A stretch of 64,000 nt of DNA, from positions 1 to 64,000 of the forward strand of contig JAGWUI010000012.1 of NCBI GenBank assembly GCA_028868515.1, read 5' to 3'. Below the pieces are notes generated by a model. That model did no database searches and was not told the origin of the DNA. It saw only the letters and a program-made list of their open reading frames with translations. The stretch's first letter is position 1. Each line of letters begins with the position of its first letter. This DNA comes from Gammaproteobacteria bacterium (GTDB lineage: Bacteria; Pseudomonadota; Gammaproteobacteria; Pseudomonadales; Moraxellaceae). The position numbers and the translations under genes were made by a program. Of the stretch, positions 1-8,329 are shown piece by piece.

Positions 1-813
1 CAAAGTCCCCATCGAAATATAATCCACGCCTGTTTCCGCGACACTACGTAAATTGGCGTCAGTAATATTGCCAGACGCTTCCAGCTTACTACGACCTGCT
101 GTGTGAATGACTGCACGGCGCATATCATCATTGCTAAAGTTATCGAGCATAATAATATCTGCACCTGCTTCAAGCGCCTGATTCAATTCATCAAAAGTCT
201 CAACTTCAACTTCGACAGGTTTGTTTGGCGCGATGCGATGAGCGGCCTCAATAGCTTGTTGAATCCCACCTGAAGCTAAAATGTGATTTTCTTTGATTAA
301 AAATGCATCAAATAGCCCGAGGCGATGATTTTGACCGCCGCCGATGGTTACCGCATATTTTTCAGCGATGCGTAAACCTGGTAGCGTTTTACGCGTGTCC
401 AGAAGCTTGGTGGGTAAGCCTTCTAGGAGTTTGACGTGGGCTGCAACACGGGTTGCAACACCTGATAAGGTTTGGATGAAATTCAGGGCTGGACGTTCAC
501 CTGTGAGTAGGCTTCGCGCAGAACCTGAGAGCTCCAAAAAAACAGTATTTGCAGATAGGTATTGTCCTTCTTCTGCAAGCCATGTAATCTTAACTGTCGG
601 ATCTAGCTGATAAAAAAGAGCATCTACCCAAGGACGTCCTGCAAGGATCATCGGTTCTCGGGTAAGCACTCTGGCGTGAGCCTGCTCAGTAGCAGGGATC
701 AGCTGGGCGGTAATATCTCCGCTATCTGGAATGAGATTGCTGCCGATATCTTCATCAAGTGCTAGCGTGATATTGCGCAAAATCGTTTGATTCAGTAAGT
801 CGGCGGAAATCAT
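1..813 (-). CDS. nadC: Quinolinate phosphoribosyltransferase, 3' end cut by window edge
   Basis: Cytoplasmic enzyme of de novo NAD synthesis that converts quinolinate and PRPP to nicotinate mononucleotide, CO2 and pyrophosphate. Reading the minus strand from the ATG at 813 gives an uninterrupted 271-codon frame. It contains the family hallmarks [46 protein letters not shown] and a C-terminal VEVEVE / IMLDN barrel region. It runs off the left edge at ISMGTL, so only about the last ten residues are missing. It is divergent from the DUF1631 gene across 227 bp. Identification is by family motifs and is secure. Confidence 0.95.
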   Translation of the reverse strand, partial: MISADLLNQTILRNITLALDEDIGSNLIPDSGDITAQLIPATEQAHARVLTREPMILAGRPWVDALFYQLDPTVKITWLAEEGQYLSANTVFLELSGSARSLLTGERPALNFIQTLSGVATRVAAHVKLLEGLPTKLLDTRKTLPGLRIAEKYAVTIGGGQNHRLGLFDAFLIKENHILASGGIQQAIEAAHRIAPNKPVEVEVETFDELNQALEAGADIIMLDNFSNDDMRRAVIHTAGRSKLEASGNITDANLRSVAETGVDYISMGTL

Positions 814-1040
814 TCGGTCAAATCCTGTTCATATAGTCCGTCTATTATAAGGTGCATTTGTCGGATTGTTTAAATATAGTTTGCTATTAAATGTGATGTG
901 GTTATCATTTTCGGTGGCGTTAAGTGTTGCATAGTGGCAAAAAGTAGAAATTACTGACAGTAATCCTATTTTTTGTTCTTTAAATCGACTGTGTTATTGT
1001 TCGAAATCAGTATATATTAGCGTCCTAGGACTAAAAAAAT

Positions 1041-3431
1041 GTGCATGATGCCATGAGCGAAATCAATCTGACTAAGCTGGATGATGCGGTGTCTTCGAAA
1101 GTTGCACCAAAAACTAAGAACCAGCTCATTTTCACAAATTTAGCTGCTGCACTTCGCCAGCCGCTGACAGATTTGTTTATTCTAAAGTTTGATCAATTTT
1201 TAGAAAGCTTGCCAAATTGGGCTGTTGAACGAGCAGAAGCGTTGCCAGCAAATTTGCAACAACGCTATATGGAAATCATTCCGATCCTTCGCCGCGAACG
1301 ATTGAAGATTGAACAAGAAGTGGGTGCAAATTTCGATACTCAGTTTCATCGTTTTGCTCAATTAGATCAGTCTCGCGAGTCCAAAGCATCTAAAGCTGGA
1401 AGTAGCTTGGATGCAATCAGTTTAGAAGATATTGGTCTAGTTAGTACCGAAGATTATGATGTATCTGTTGCACTAGATGGTGTAGCTGATCGTTTGGCGC
1501 GAACACTAGAACCTGATTTAGGGCATTCATTTCAGCGTCTAAAGCCGCTTTCTGTAAAGCTGACTAATATCTCCCAATTACCCTATCATCCTCGTGTATT
1601 ACTTAGTGTTTTGGTTGATAGCTTGTCCGCGCTGTCTTTGAGTTCAGAGCAAAAAATCGAACTGGTTCATAAGTTTGCTGGATTACTAGATTTGGCTGTG
1701 CTGAATGAAATTAAAGCACTCATTTTGCCAGCAATAGAAACGGCTGCTGTCCCAGAATTAGGAAAATTTCAACCCATTAAGTCGTCAGAAGTTGCAGAAA
1801 AGCCAAAACCGAAAACATCTTCTGATGGGCAGGGAGGGGGTTCAAATTCAGCCTCGCAAGCCCTTCCACCGCCTACGATGGAAAATGGTGTTCCGGTGTT
1901 ACACGTAGCACCGAATGGCGGTTTTGTTGTCGATCCGAATTTATTGGCTCAACAAGCACAACATTTTGCAGCAATTAGCCAGAGTATCGCTACTGCATCT
2001 TTGCAGGTAGAGAATCGCTTTCCTTTTGCGACTGAACAGATTGTGGCGCAAACTGAACTTCTGGGAATGCTGGAAAAGTTACAAGCTGCACAACCTAGTA
2101 CACCTCTTAACAAAGATGAGATCAAAACGAGTGTTGCTGCGGTTCGCGATAGCATTCGTAATGAATTGGTCAGTGACGAAGAAAATACGCAGGTTATCGC
2201 ACAAGATGAAACCAATGTGATTGATTTGGTTTCAACCCTGTTTGATTATATTTTGGATGATAAAGAACTACCAACGCCAATGAAGGCGTTGATTAGTCGC
2301 CTACAAATTCCAGTGCTCAAGGTTGCATTGACCGATAAGAAATTCTTCGGAGGAGAGGATCATCCTGCACGTAAACTTCTCAATTTGCTAGCGAAAGCAG
2401 GCATGAGTTGGGATGAAAACAACAAAAGTAGCGAAGCTTTATATAAGAAAGTTGAGCATGTTGTCTTTGTTGTTTTAAACGAATTTCGAGATGATCTTCG
2501 GTTGTTTGAGGACTTGTATGCTGATTTTGATGAGTTCTATCAACAGCAACAAGCACGATTGGCGGCAATGGATGCTCGCACTCGTGAAGCTGAAGAAAAT
2601 CGTGCGCGTGCAGAAACGGCAAAAACGGTTGTCCAGCAAGCATTAAATCGACGTTTGAATGGTCTGAAATTGCCATTTTCTATCGTACGATTGCTGCAAG
2701 AAGGCTGGCGTCATGTGCTGTATTTGTCTGCACTCAAAGAGGGTGTCGAGTCAGAGTCCTGGAAGCAAGCTGTCAAAGTAGTTGATGCGTTGATTTGGAG
2801 TATGTTGCCGCCTGCTGGTGATGTGCAGTGGATTGATCGTTTAAAAGCAGTATCTCCAAAACTGATTAACAGTTTGCGTAAGGGTTTGACTGCGGTTAAC
2901 TTTGATGCACATCAGCTTGAAGTATTACTCGCTGAAATTGTAAAAAGCCACGAAGAAATTATTGGTGGTATTAACGCACCGCTGGTTGAAATTCTTGATC
3001 CTGCCGATACTAATGCAGCGAAACGTGCAGATGCGACTCCAGCAGTTTCGATTGAGCAAGCGATTAGTACGCCGAAAGTTGAGGTCAAAGCAGTTGCTTT
3101 ACCTGTTGCAGAAGTTTCAACGATTTATACGGGTGAAACTTTACCACCAACTGATCCAAACGTGATTGCTGTTCGACGTATGGCGGTTGGAACATGGGTT
3201 GAGTTCGTGCAAACAGAAGGTGCAATTCGTCATCGTTTGGTCGCTAAGATTCATTCGTCAGAGAAGCTCATTTTTGCGAATAAACGTGGTATCAAGGCAG
3301 CTGAGTTGTCGATGATGCAATTAGCGATTGAGCTGAGTCAGAATCGTGCAATTATCCTGACTGAACAACCACAAATGTTTGATCGTGCTCTGTTATCTGT
3401 TGTTGATGGTTTGAAAAAACTATCTGCTTAA
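1041..3431 (+). CDS. DUF1631 family protein
   Basis: Large, mostly helical cytoplasmic protein of 796 residues. It matches the DUF1631 family found next to nadC and ampD in Acinetobacter and Pseudomonas; some database entries call it thymidine phosphorylase, which the sequence does not support. The middle (about residues 245-285) is a low-complexity Pro/Ser/Gly/Lys linker. The last 80 residues (GTWVEFVQ..., RHRLVAKI, IFANKRGIKAAEL, FDRALLSVVDGL) form a beta-rich, PilZ-like tail typical of the family. The GTG at 1041 has AGGA about 10 nt upstream; an ATG four codons later (1053) lacks a ribosome-binding site. Function is unknown; a signalling role is only inference from the tail. Confidence 0.85.
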   Translation: MHDAMSEINLTKLDDAVSSKVAPKTKNQLIFTNLAAALRQPLTDLFILKFDQFLESLPNWAVERAEALPANLQQRYMEIIPILRRERLKIEQEVGANFDTQFHRFAQLDQSRESKASKAGSSLDAISLEDIGLVSTEDYDVSVALDGVADRLARTLEPDLGHSFQRLKPLSVKLTNISQLPYHPRVLLSVLVDSLSALSLSSEQKIELVHKFAGLLDLAVLNEIKALILPAIETAAVPELGKFQPIKSSEVAEKPKPKTSSDGQGGGSNSASQALPPPTMENGVPVLHVAPNGGFVVDPNLLAQQAQHFAAISQSIATASLQVENRFPFATEQIVAQTELLGMLEKLQAAQPSTPLNKDEIKTSVAAVRDSIRNELVSDEENTQVIAQDETNVIDLVSTLFDYILDDKELPTPMKALISRLQIPVLKVALTDKKFFGGEDHPARKLLNLLAKAGMSWDENNKSSEALYKKVEHVVFVVLNEFRDDLRLFEDLYADFDEFYQQQQARLAAMDARTREAEENRARAETAKTVVQQALNRRLNGLKLPFSIVRLLQEGWRHVLYLSALKEGVESESWKQAVKVVDALIWSMLPPAGDVQWIDRLKAVSPKLINSLRKGLTAVNFDAHQLEVLLAEIVKSHEEIIGGINAPLVEILDPADTNAAKRADATPAVSIEQAISTPKVEVKAVALPVAEVSTIYTGETLPPTDPNVIAVRRMAVGTWVEFVQTEGAIRHRLVAKIHSSEKLIFANKRGIKAAELSMMQLAIELSQNRAIILTEQPQMFDRALLSVVDGLKKLSA

Positions 3432-3504
3432 CTATTTGCTTAATGTTAAGACGCCTTAACGATGCTATATTGCTGATATAGCTCGTTAAGATACAGGTGC
3501 ATTG

Positions 3505-4098
3505 ATGCAAAACACGATAGAAATCAAATCTGGTTGGCTGTCGAACGCGCGTCGAGTGGTTTCGCCTAATTATAATCATCGTCCTGAAGGCGCATCTGTG
3601 CGCCTTGTTGTTTTGCATAACATCAGTTTGCCTCCTGCATTTTCTACACAAGATTTTGAGCCATCGACAACAGGTGGTATTTTTTCTAGCGCGCGCTATG
3701 TCGAAGATTTTTTTCAGAATAAATTAGATTCAACCCTTCATCCTTATTTTGACATCATAAAAGACATGAAAGTTTCTGCGCATCTGCTCATCTCACGTAG
3801 TGGCGAGGTGATCCAGTTTGTGTCGTTTGATGAGCGGGCGTGGCATGCGGGGCGTTCGAATTATCTGGGTGTGCCTGAATGCAATGATTATTCAATTGGT
3901 ATCGAGCTGGAAGGCGCAGATGATGTGCCATTTACAGAGACGCAATATGCGGCATTAGCTGAAGTTATTCCCGTGATTCAAAAAGCTTACCCTGAAACTA
4001 GAAATCATCTCGCTGGACATAGTGATATTGCGCCAGGACGTAAGACCGACCCCGGTGTGCATTTGGATTGGATGAGGGTGCGGGCGAGTTTGGGTTGA
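3505..4098 (+). CDS. ampD: 1,6-anhydro-N-acetylmuramyl-L-alanine amidase AmpD
   Basis: Cytoplasmic zinc amidase that removes the stem peptide from anhydro-muropeptides during peptidoglycan recycling; in many Gram-negatives its loss induces ampC. The 197 residues match the Amidase_2 fold. Likely zinc ligands are H38 (VLHNISLPP), H172 (GHSDIAPGRK) and D182 (TDPG), with the same 10-residue spacing as the last two ligands in enterobacterial AmpD. There is no signal peptide, which separates it from the exported paralogues. The ATG at 3505 is preferred over the TTG one codon earlier. NagZ and a MupP candidate of the same pathway lie elsewhere in the window. Confidence 0.93.
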   Translation: MQNTIEIKSGWLSNARRVVSPNYNHRPEGASVRLVVLHNISLPPAFSTQDFEPSTTGGIFSSARYVEDFFQNKLDSTLHPYFDIIKDMKVSAHLLISRSGEVIQFVSFDERAWHAGRSNYLGVPECNDYSIGIELEGADDVPFTETQYAALAEVIPVIQKAYPETRNHLAGHSDIAPGRKTDPGVHLDWMRVRASLG

Positions 4099-4141
4099 GT
4101 TTTCATCAAAAAGTCATTAAAAAATTATTAGAGGATGGCAA

Positions 4142-5089
4142 ATGTCAGTTTCGTCAGCTTCTCCAAATCGATTGATTAGTCTCATTGGCGCACCTACCGA
4201 TGTGGGGGCAGGCGCACGCGGAGCTTCAATGGGACCTGAAGCACTACGTGTGGCAAATATCGTGGAGATGCTGCAACGACAAGGGCTTGACGTGCGGGAT
4301 TGTGGGAATCTAAGTGGTCCGGCTAACCCGTGGCAGCCTCCAGTGGATGGTTATCGACATTTAGCTGAAGTGATGGCATGGAATCATAGTGTCCATGATG
4401 CGGTTTATGCGGAGTTATCTGAGGCTCGTATTCCAATTTTGCTAGGTGGTGATCACTGTCTGGGGATTGGCTCGATCAGTGCGGTGGCTCGCTATTGCCG
4501 TGAACAAGGTAAGAAATTACGTATTATTTGGCTTGATGCACATGCCGATTTTAATACTAATACATTAACCCCAAGTGGTAATGTGCATGGGATGCCCGTT
4601 GCTTGTCTTTGTGGCTATGGTCCTGCTGAATTAACAGGGTTGAGTGGGCAAATTCCTGCGATTGAATCGGATTGGGTGAAGCAAATTGGTATTCGTAGCG
4701 TCGATTTGGGCGAGAAGCAGTTGGTCTATCAAGAGCAGATCGAAGTTTTTGATATGCGTTATATCGATGAAGTGGGGATGCGTGGCACGATGCATGCTGC
4801 TTTACGAGATTTAGATGAGCAGACGCATTTACATGTCAGTTTTGATGTGGATTTTTTGGATGCGATTACTGCACCTGGTGTGGGTACGGCTGTGCTGGGT
4901 GGGCCGACTTATCGAGAAGCGCAGTTATGCATGGAGATGATTGCTGATACAGGATTGCTTGCATCATTAGATATTGTGGAATTAAATCCAGCACTCGATG
5001 TGCGGAATCAGACGGCGATTGTGGCGGTGGATTTGATTGGCAGTTTGTTTGGTCAGTCGACGTTGGTGAGAAGGCATTCATCGAGATAG
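4142..5089 (+). CDS. rocF: Arginase
   Basis: Binuclear manganese enzyme hydrolysing arginine to ornithine and urea. The 315-residue protein carries the ureohydrolase metal-binding motifs GGDHCLG (H105), DAHADFN (D132, H134, D136) and SFDVDFLDA. The arginase-type SGNVHGMP and N-terminal GAPTDVGAGARG...GPEALR favour arginase over agmatinase or formimidoylglutamase. An AGAGGATG ribosome-binding region precedes the ATG. It stands alone behind ampD, and a dispersed inverted repeat begins directly after its stop codon. With argA, argE and argH also in the window, the cell appears able both to make and to degrade arginine. Confidence 0.9.
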   Translation: MSVSSASPNRLISLIGAPTDVGAGARGASMGPEALRVANIVEMLQRQGLDVRDCGNLSGPANPWQPPVDGYRHLAEVMAWNHSVHDAVYAELSEARIPILLGGDHCLGIGSISAVARYCREQGKKLRIIWLDAHADFNTNTLTPSGNVHGMPVACLCGYGPAELTGLSGQIPAIESDWVKQIGIRSVDLGEKQLVYQEQIEVFDMRYIDEVGMRGTMHAALRDLDEQTHLHVSFDVDFLDAITAPGVGTAVLGGPTYREAQLCMEMIADTGLLASLDIVELNPALDVRNQTAIVAVDLIGSLFGQSTLVRRHSSR

Positions 5090-5246
5090 CTCATTGAGCT
5101 TGTGGTTGCTGAGCCCGTCGAAGTATCGAAATGCGCGGTAAAAGGTGCAGATATTGAAGTTCTCACTTTTACAGGTTTGGTGATTTAGCTTTTGGCTATG
5201 TTGCCACTTAAAGTGTAGATATTCACTTCGACAAGCTCAGTGAACT
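5090..5246. repeat. Dispersed inverted repeat, family A copy 1
   Basis: An intergenic element between the arginase gene and murJ. The left arm reads CTCATTGAGCTTG with a second module TGAGCCCGTCGAAGTATCG. The right arm reads ACTTCGACAAGCTCAGTGAAC, the reverse complement of the left-arm type. It starts immediately after the arginase stop codon. This copy is the longest of four (others at 8130, 45911 and 47717). The remaining bases up to murJ at 5417 hold the murJ ribosome-binding site and presumably its promoter; I saw no gene there. Confidence 0.75.
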
Positions 5247-5416
5247 TTGCATGGTGGATACGAAACTCAGAAAAAACTTAATAACTATCATTTAATCAGT
5301 GGTTTTGTATTCAATCGTGACTTTATGCGCCGAGATTGAATGAAATCTACTACAATGCGTGCACTTTTAGGTTAATTTTACCTTCTTCTTTATATTTCTG
5401 CGGTAGAGGATGTTCG

Positions 5417-6964
5417 ATGGCGCGAAATTTGTGGCGTTCCACTTTTATTGTCAGTGCAATGACGATGTTGTCGCGCATTCTCGGCTTAGTACGAGACATG
5501 GTGCTATTGAATGTCTTTGGTGCTGGCGGTGTGATGGATGCTTTTTTGGTTGCATTCAAAATTCCAAATTTTTTGCGCCGATTGTTTGCAGAGGGGGCGT
5601 TTTCGCAAGCCTTTGTACCTGTTTTATCAGAATATAAAACTACGCGAGCCCATGAGGAAGTCCAGATTCTGATTAGTCGAGCTTCAGGCTCACTAATGTT
5701 GATTTTAGGATTGTTGACGACGTTTTCTGTGGTTGCTGCACCTTTAGTCATTTATATTTTTGCTCCTGGGTTTCATGATCAGCCTGAAAAATTTGCGCTG
5801 GCAGTTGAATTGTTACGCCTGACATTCCCTTATTTATTTCTGATTTCAATGACCGCTTTTGCGGGGAGTGTGCTGAATAGTTATGGCTCGTTTGCCACGG
5901 CATCTTTTGCGCCAGTCTTGTTAAATGTGACCATGATTGCTGCCGCATGGTGGCTTGCACCTTATATGAGTCCGCACATCATGGCGCTCGGCTGGGGTGT
6001 GATGGCGGCTGGTTTTATCCAATTGGCAATTCAGATTCCTGAGCTGTGGAATAAAAAATTACTCATCCCACCAAAAGTCGATTTTAAACACGAAGGTGTA
6101 CGTCGCATTCTGAAACTGATGTTGCCTGCTTTGTTTGGTGTGTCGGTTGTTCAGATTAATTTGCTCTTGGATACAGTACTCGCATCGTTCATGCATGAGG
6201 GTTCAGTGTCTTGGCTATACACTGCAGAGCGTATGACGGAGTTACCGCTAGGATTAATTGGTATTGCGATTGCGACGGTGATTTTGCCCTCACTCTCTGC
6301 GATTCATGCTGAGCAAGATCATGACCGATTTAAGGCGATGTTGGATTGGGCAGCGCGAGTGATCTTTTTAGTGGGGATTCCAGCAAGTTTAGCGATGATG
6401 ATTTTGGCTGGACCGATGATTCAAGCGTTATTTCAGCATGGCAAATTTAATCAGTACGATGTTGGGATGACCGTGTGGGCGTTACGCGGTTTATCAGGTG
6501 GTATTCTTGCGTTTATGTTGATTAAGATTTTTGCTCCGGGATTCTATGCGCGCCAAGATACCAAGACACCAGTCAAAATTGGTTTAATCGCAGTTGTCGC
6601 CAATATGGGGTTTAACTTGATTTTGGTGGGTATTTTTTATCTATTAAAGTGGCCTTTACACGCAGCGCTGTCACTGGCGAGCACCTGTTCTGCATTCTTG
6701 AATGCGGGAATGCTTTACCATGCGCTAGCACGTGATGGCGTGTATCGAATTGAATCTCATTGGAAAAAAGTGGGCTTTCAATATTTATGCGGCAATGTGT
6801 GTATGGCCGTCGTATTAATTGGTGGATTACAGTTCTATCAACAAGATGCGTCACAATGGCGTCGTATTGCTGAGTTATTGTCGCTTTGTGAGTTGGGCGC
6901 GGTGGCTTATGCTGTGGGCTTGCTTTTGGCTGGATTTAGACCAAGTCACATTCGACATCATTAA
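5417..6964 (+). CDS. murJ: Lipid II flippase MurJ
   Basis: Polytopic inner-membrane protein of the MOP superfamily that moves lipid II to the periplasmic face for peptidoglycan synthesis. The 515 residues begin MARNLWRSTFIVSAMTMLSRILGLVRD and continue with ANFLRRLFAEGAFSQAFVPVL-type features, both characteristic of MviN/MurJ, followed by about 14 hydrophobic segments. The ATG at 5417 is preceded by GTAGAGGA with 6 nt spacing; the open frame extends 27 codons further upstream but without a credible start. It lies upstream of ribF in the same direction, separated by about 110 bp containing inverted repeats. Confidence 0.95.
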   Translation: MARNLWRSTFIVSAMTMLSRILGLVRDMVLLNVFGAGGVMDAFLVAFKIPNFLRRLFAEGAFSQAFVPVLSEYKTTRAHEEVQILISRASGSLMLILGLLTTFSVVAAPLVIYIFAPGFHDQPEKFALAVELLRLTFPYLFLISMTAFAGSVLNSYGSFATASFAPVLLNVTMIAAAWWLAPYMSPHIMALGWGVMAAGFIQLAIQIPELWNKKLLIPPKVDFKHEGVRRILKLMLPALFGVSVVQINLLLDTVLASFMHEGSVSWLYTAERMTELPLGLIGIAIATVILPSLSAIHAEQDHDRFKAMLDWAARVIFLVGIPASLAMMILAGPMIQALFQHGKFNQYDVGMTVWALRGLSGGILAFMLIKIFAPGFYARQDTKTPVKIGLIAVVANMGFNLILVGIFYLLKWPLHAALSLASTCSAFLNAGMLYHALARDGVYRIESHWKKVGFQYLCGNVCMAVVLIGGLQFYQQDASQWRRIAELLSLCELGAVAYAVGLLLAGFRPSHIRHH

Positions 6965-6976
6965 TGCCTGTTGGTA

Positions 6977-7015
6977 GCCTTCGTCTTTTCACATGGTGAT
7001 TTAGGAGACGAAGGC
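6977..7015. repeat. 10-bp inverted repeat between murJ and ribF
   Basis: The arms GCCTTCGTCT (6977-6986) and AGACGAAGGC (7006-7015) are perfectly complementary across a 19-nt loop. A second, tighter palindrome (ACACTAT / ATAGTGT, 7029-7045, 3-nt loop) follows before ribF. Neither has a convincing T-run, so they could be a weak terminator pair or a protein-binding site. The region does not resemble an FMN riboswitch. Confidence 0.45.
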
Positions 7016-7076
7016 GCACATTTCTGGCACACTATGCGATAGTGTTTGTTGACCATTTTAGAATGAATTTTTACGC

Positions 7077-8087
7077 ATGAAACTGCTTCGTTTGCACAGC
7101 TTATCGCAGGACTACGTGTTACCGCCACTTGCGGTCACGATTGGTAACTTTGATGGTGTGCATTTGGGTCATCAAGCGATGATTCAAACCCTTAAAGACA
7201 CTGCAAAAACATATGATCTGAAAACGCTGGTCATGATATTTGAGCCTCAGCCGCAAGAGTTCTTTCGTGGTGAGGAAGCTCCAGCACGAATTACATCATG
7301 GCGCGAAAAAGTAGAAATTTTGCGTTCGCTTGGTGTTGATTATGTGCTTTTGGCTCGCTTTGATAACGCGTTCCGTTCATTGAATGCGCAGGCTTTTGCT
7401 GATTTATTGAAGAATCGTTTAAACGCAAGAGAATTAGTCATTGGCGATGATTTTCGCTTTGGCTGTGATCGGGCGGGTGATGTCTCTTTTCTCAAGCATT
7501 ATGGTTTTCCTGTCGCAATTTTACCAACGATTTTAGTTGATGGTGAACGTGTGAGTTCAACGCGTATTCGGCAGTGCTTAGCACAAGGTGATTTTGTGCA
7601 AGCTGCGCGGTTATTGGGGCGACCTTATCAGATTACGGGTCGCATTCAATACGGTGATCAGATTGGTCGCACGATTGATTTTCCAACGGCAAACGTTGCT
7701 TTAAATCGTCTGACTCCTTGTCTGCATGGGATTTATGCCGTGCAAATGGCGTTGTTCGATGGTCGCAGTTTGTTTGATTTGACCAGTCGACAAGGCATTC
7801 CAGCCTATGCCGATGGAAGTCTGTTTGGCGCTGGTCATGTGGGTGTACGTCCAGCGATCAAAGATCAAAGTAAAAAAACGTGGCGTTTAGAGGTTTTTTT
7901 ACCCCATCCTGCTCATCCTGCCAAGCTTTCTGCTAATCTCTACGGTTTGCGTGTGGTGGTGACGTTCTTGCATTTTTTGCATGGTGAACGTGATTATCCA
8001 TCATTAGAAGCACTGCAAGATGGGATTCAAGATGATGTAAAGCGGCTGATTGCATATCGTACGGAAACGGAAAACTTCCCAATATAA
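7077..8087 (+). CDS. ribF: Bifunctional riboflavin kinase / FMN adenylyltransferase
   Basis: Makes FMN from riboflavin and then FAD from FMN in the cytoplasm. The N-terminal nucleotidyltransferase domain shows TIGNFDGVHLGHQ (residues 21-33) and the SSTRIR signature near residue 160. The C-terminal riboflavin kinase domain contains GRTIDFPTANVAL. The usual kinase motif is GRxxGFPTAN, so one glycine is replaced by aspartate here. Length, 336 residues, is slightly above the usual 310. It sits just upstream of ileS, the conserved ribF-ileS-lspA order, but a repeat element separates ribF from ileS. Confidence 0.94.
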   Translation: MKLLRLHSLSQDYVLPPLAVTIGNFDGVHLGHQAMIQTLKDTAKTYDLKTLVMIFEPQPQEFFRGEEAPARITSWREKVEILRSLGVDYVLLARFDNAFRSLNAQAFADLLKNRLNARELVIGDDFRFGCDRAGDVSFLKHYGFPVAILPTILVDGERVSSTRIRQCLAQGDFVQAARLLGRPYQITGRIQYGDQIGRTIDFPTANVALNRLTPCLHGIYAVQMALFDGRSLFDLTSRQGIPAYADGSLFGAGHVGVRPAIKDQSKKTWRLEVFLPHPAHPAKLSANLYGLRVVVTFLHFLHGERDYPSLEALQDGIQDDVKRLIAYRTETENFPI

Positions 8088-8129
8088 TGTGATGCGCTAT
8101 TTTCCGAAAGTAAAATTTGCAAGGTGAGT

Positions 8130-8200
8130 AGCTCATTGAGCTTGTCGAAATGCGCGGTGCTAGGTCATAAGCGTCCACTTCGACAAGCTCAGTGAACTTG
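8130..8200. repeat. Dispersed inverted repeat, family A copy 2
   Basis: The shortest and cleanest copy: left arm GCTCATTGAGCTTGTCGAA, about 30 nt of centre, then right arm CACTTCGACAAGCTCAGTGA. The arms can fold into one hairpin. It lies between ribF and ileS, where it may act on transcript processing or termination. The same GAAATGCGCGGT core follows the left arm as in copy 1. Confidence 0.75.
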
Positions 8201-8329
8201 GTTTACTAAATGATGTTGAAGATATGGTCAATGCGCCCAAATTGAATGCCCCAGATTTCGTTATATTTTTAAATTTTTCTCTAGCTAGAAAATCCTCAAT
8301 AGATTGATTTAATTGGATTGTAGAACCTG

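Noticed and set aside
4142-5089. Ureohydrolase read as agmatinase or formimidoylglutamase
   Set aside because: The SGNVHGMP segment and the N-terminal pattern are those of arginase.
7000-7076. Possible FMN riboswitch before ribF
   Set aside because: None of the conserved FMN-element blocks is present; only simple inverted repeats are seen.
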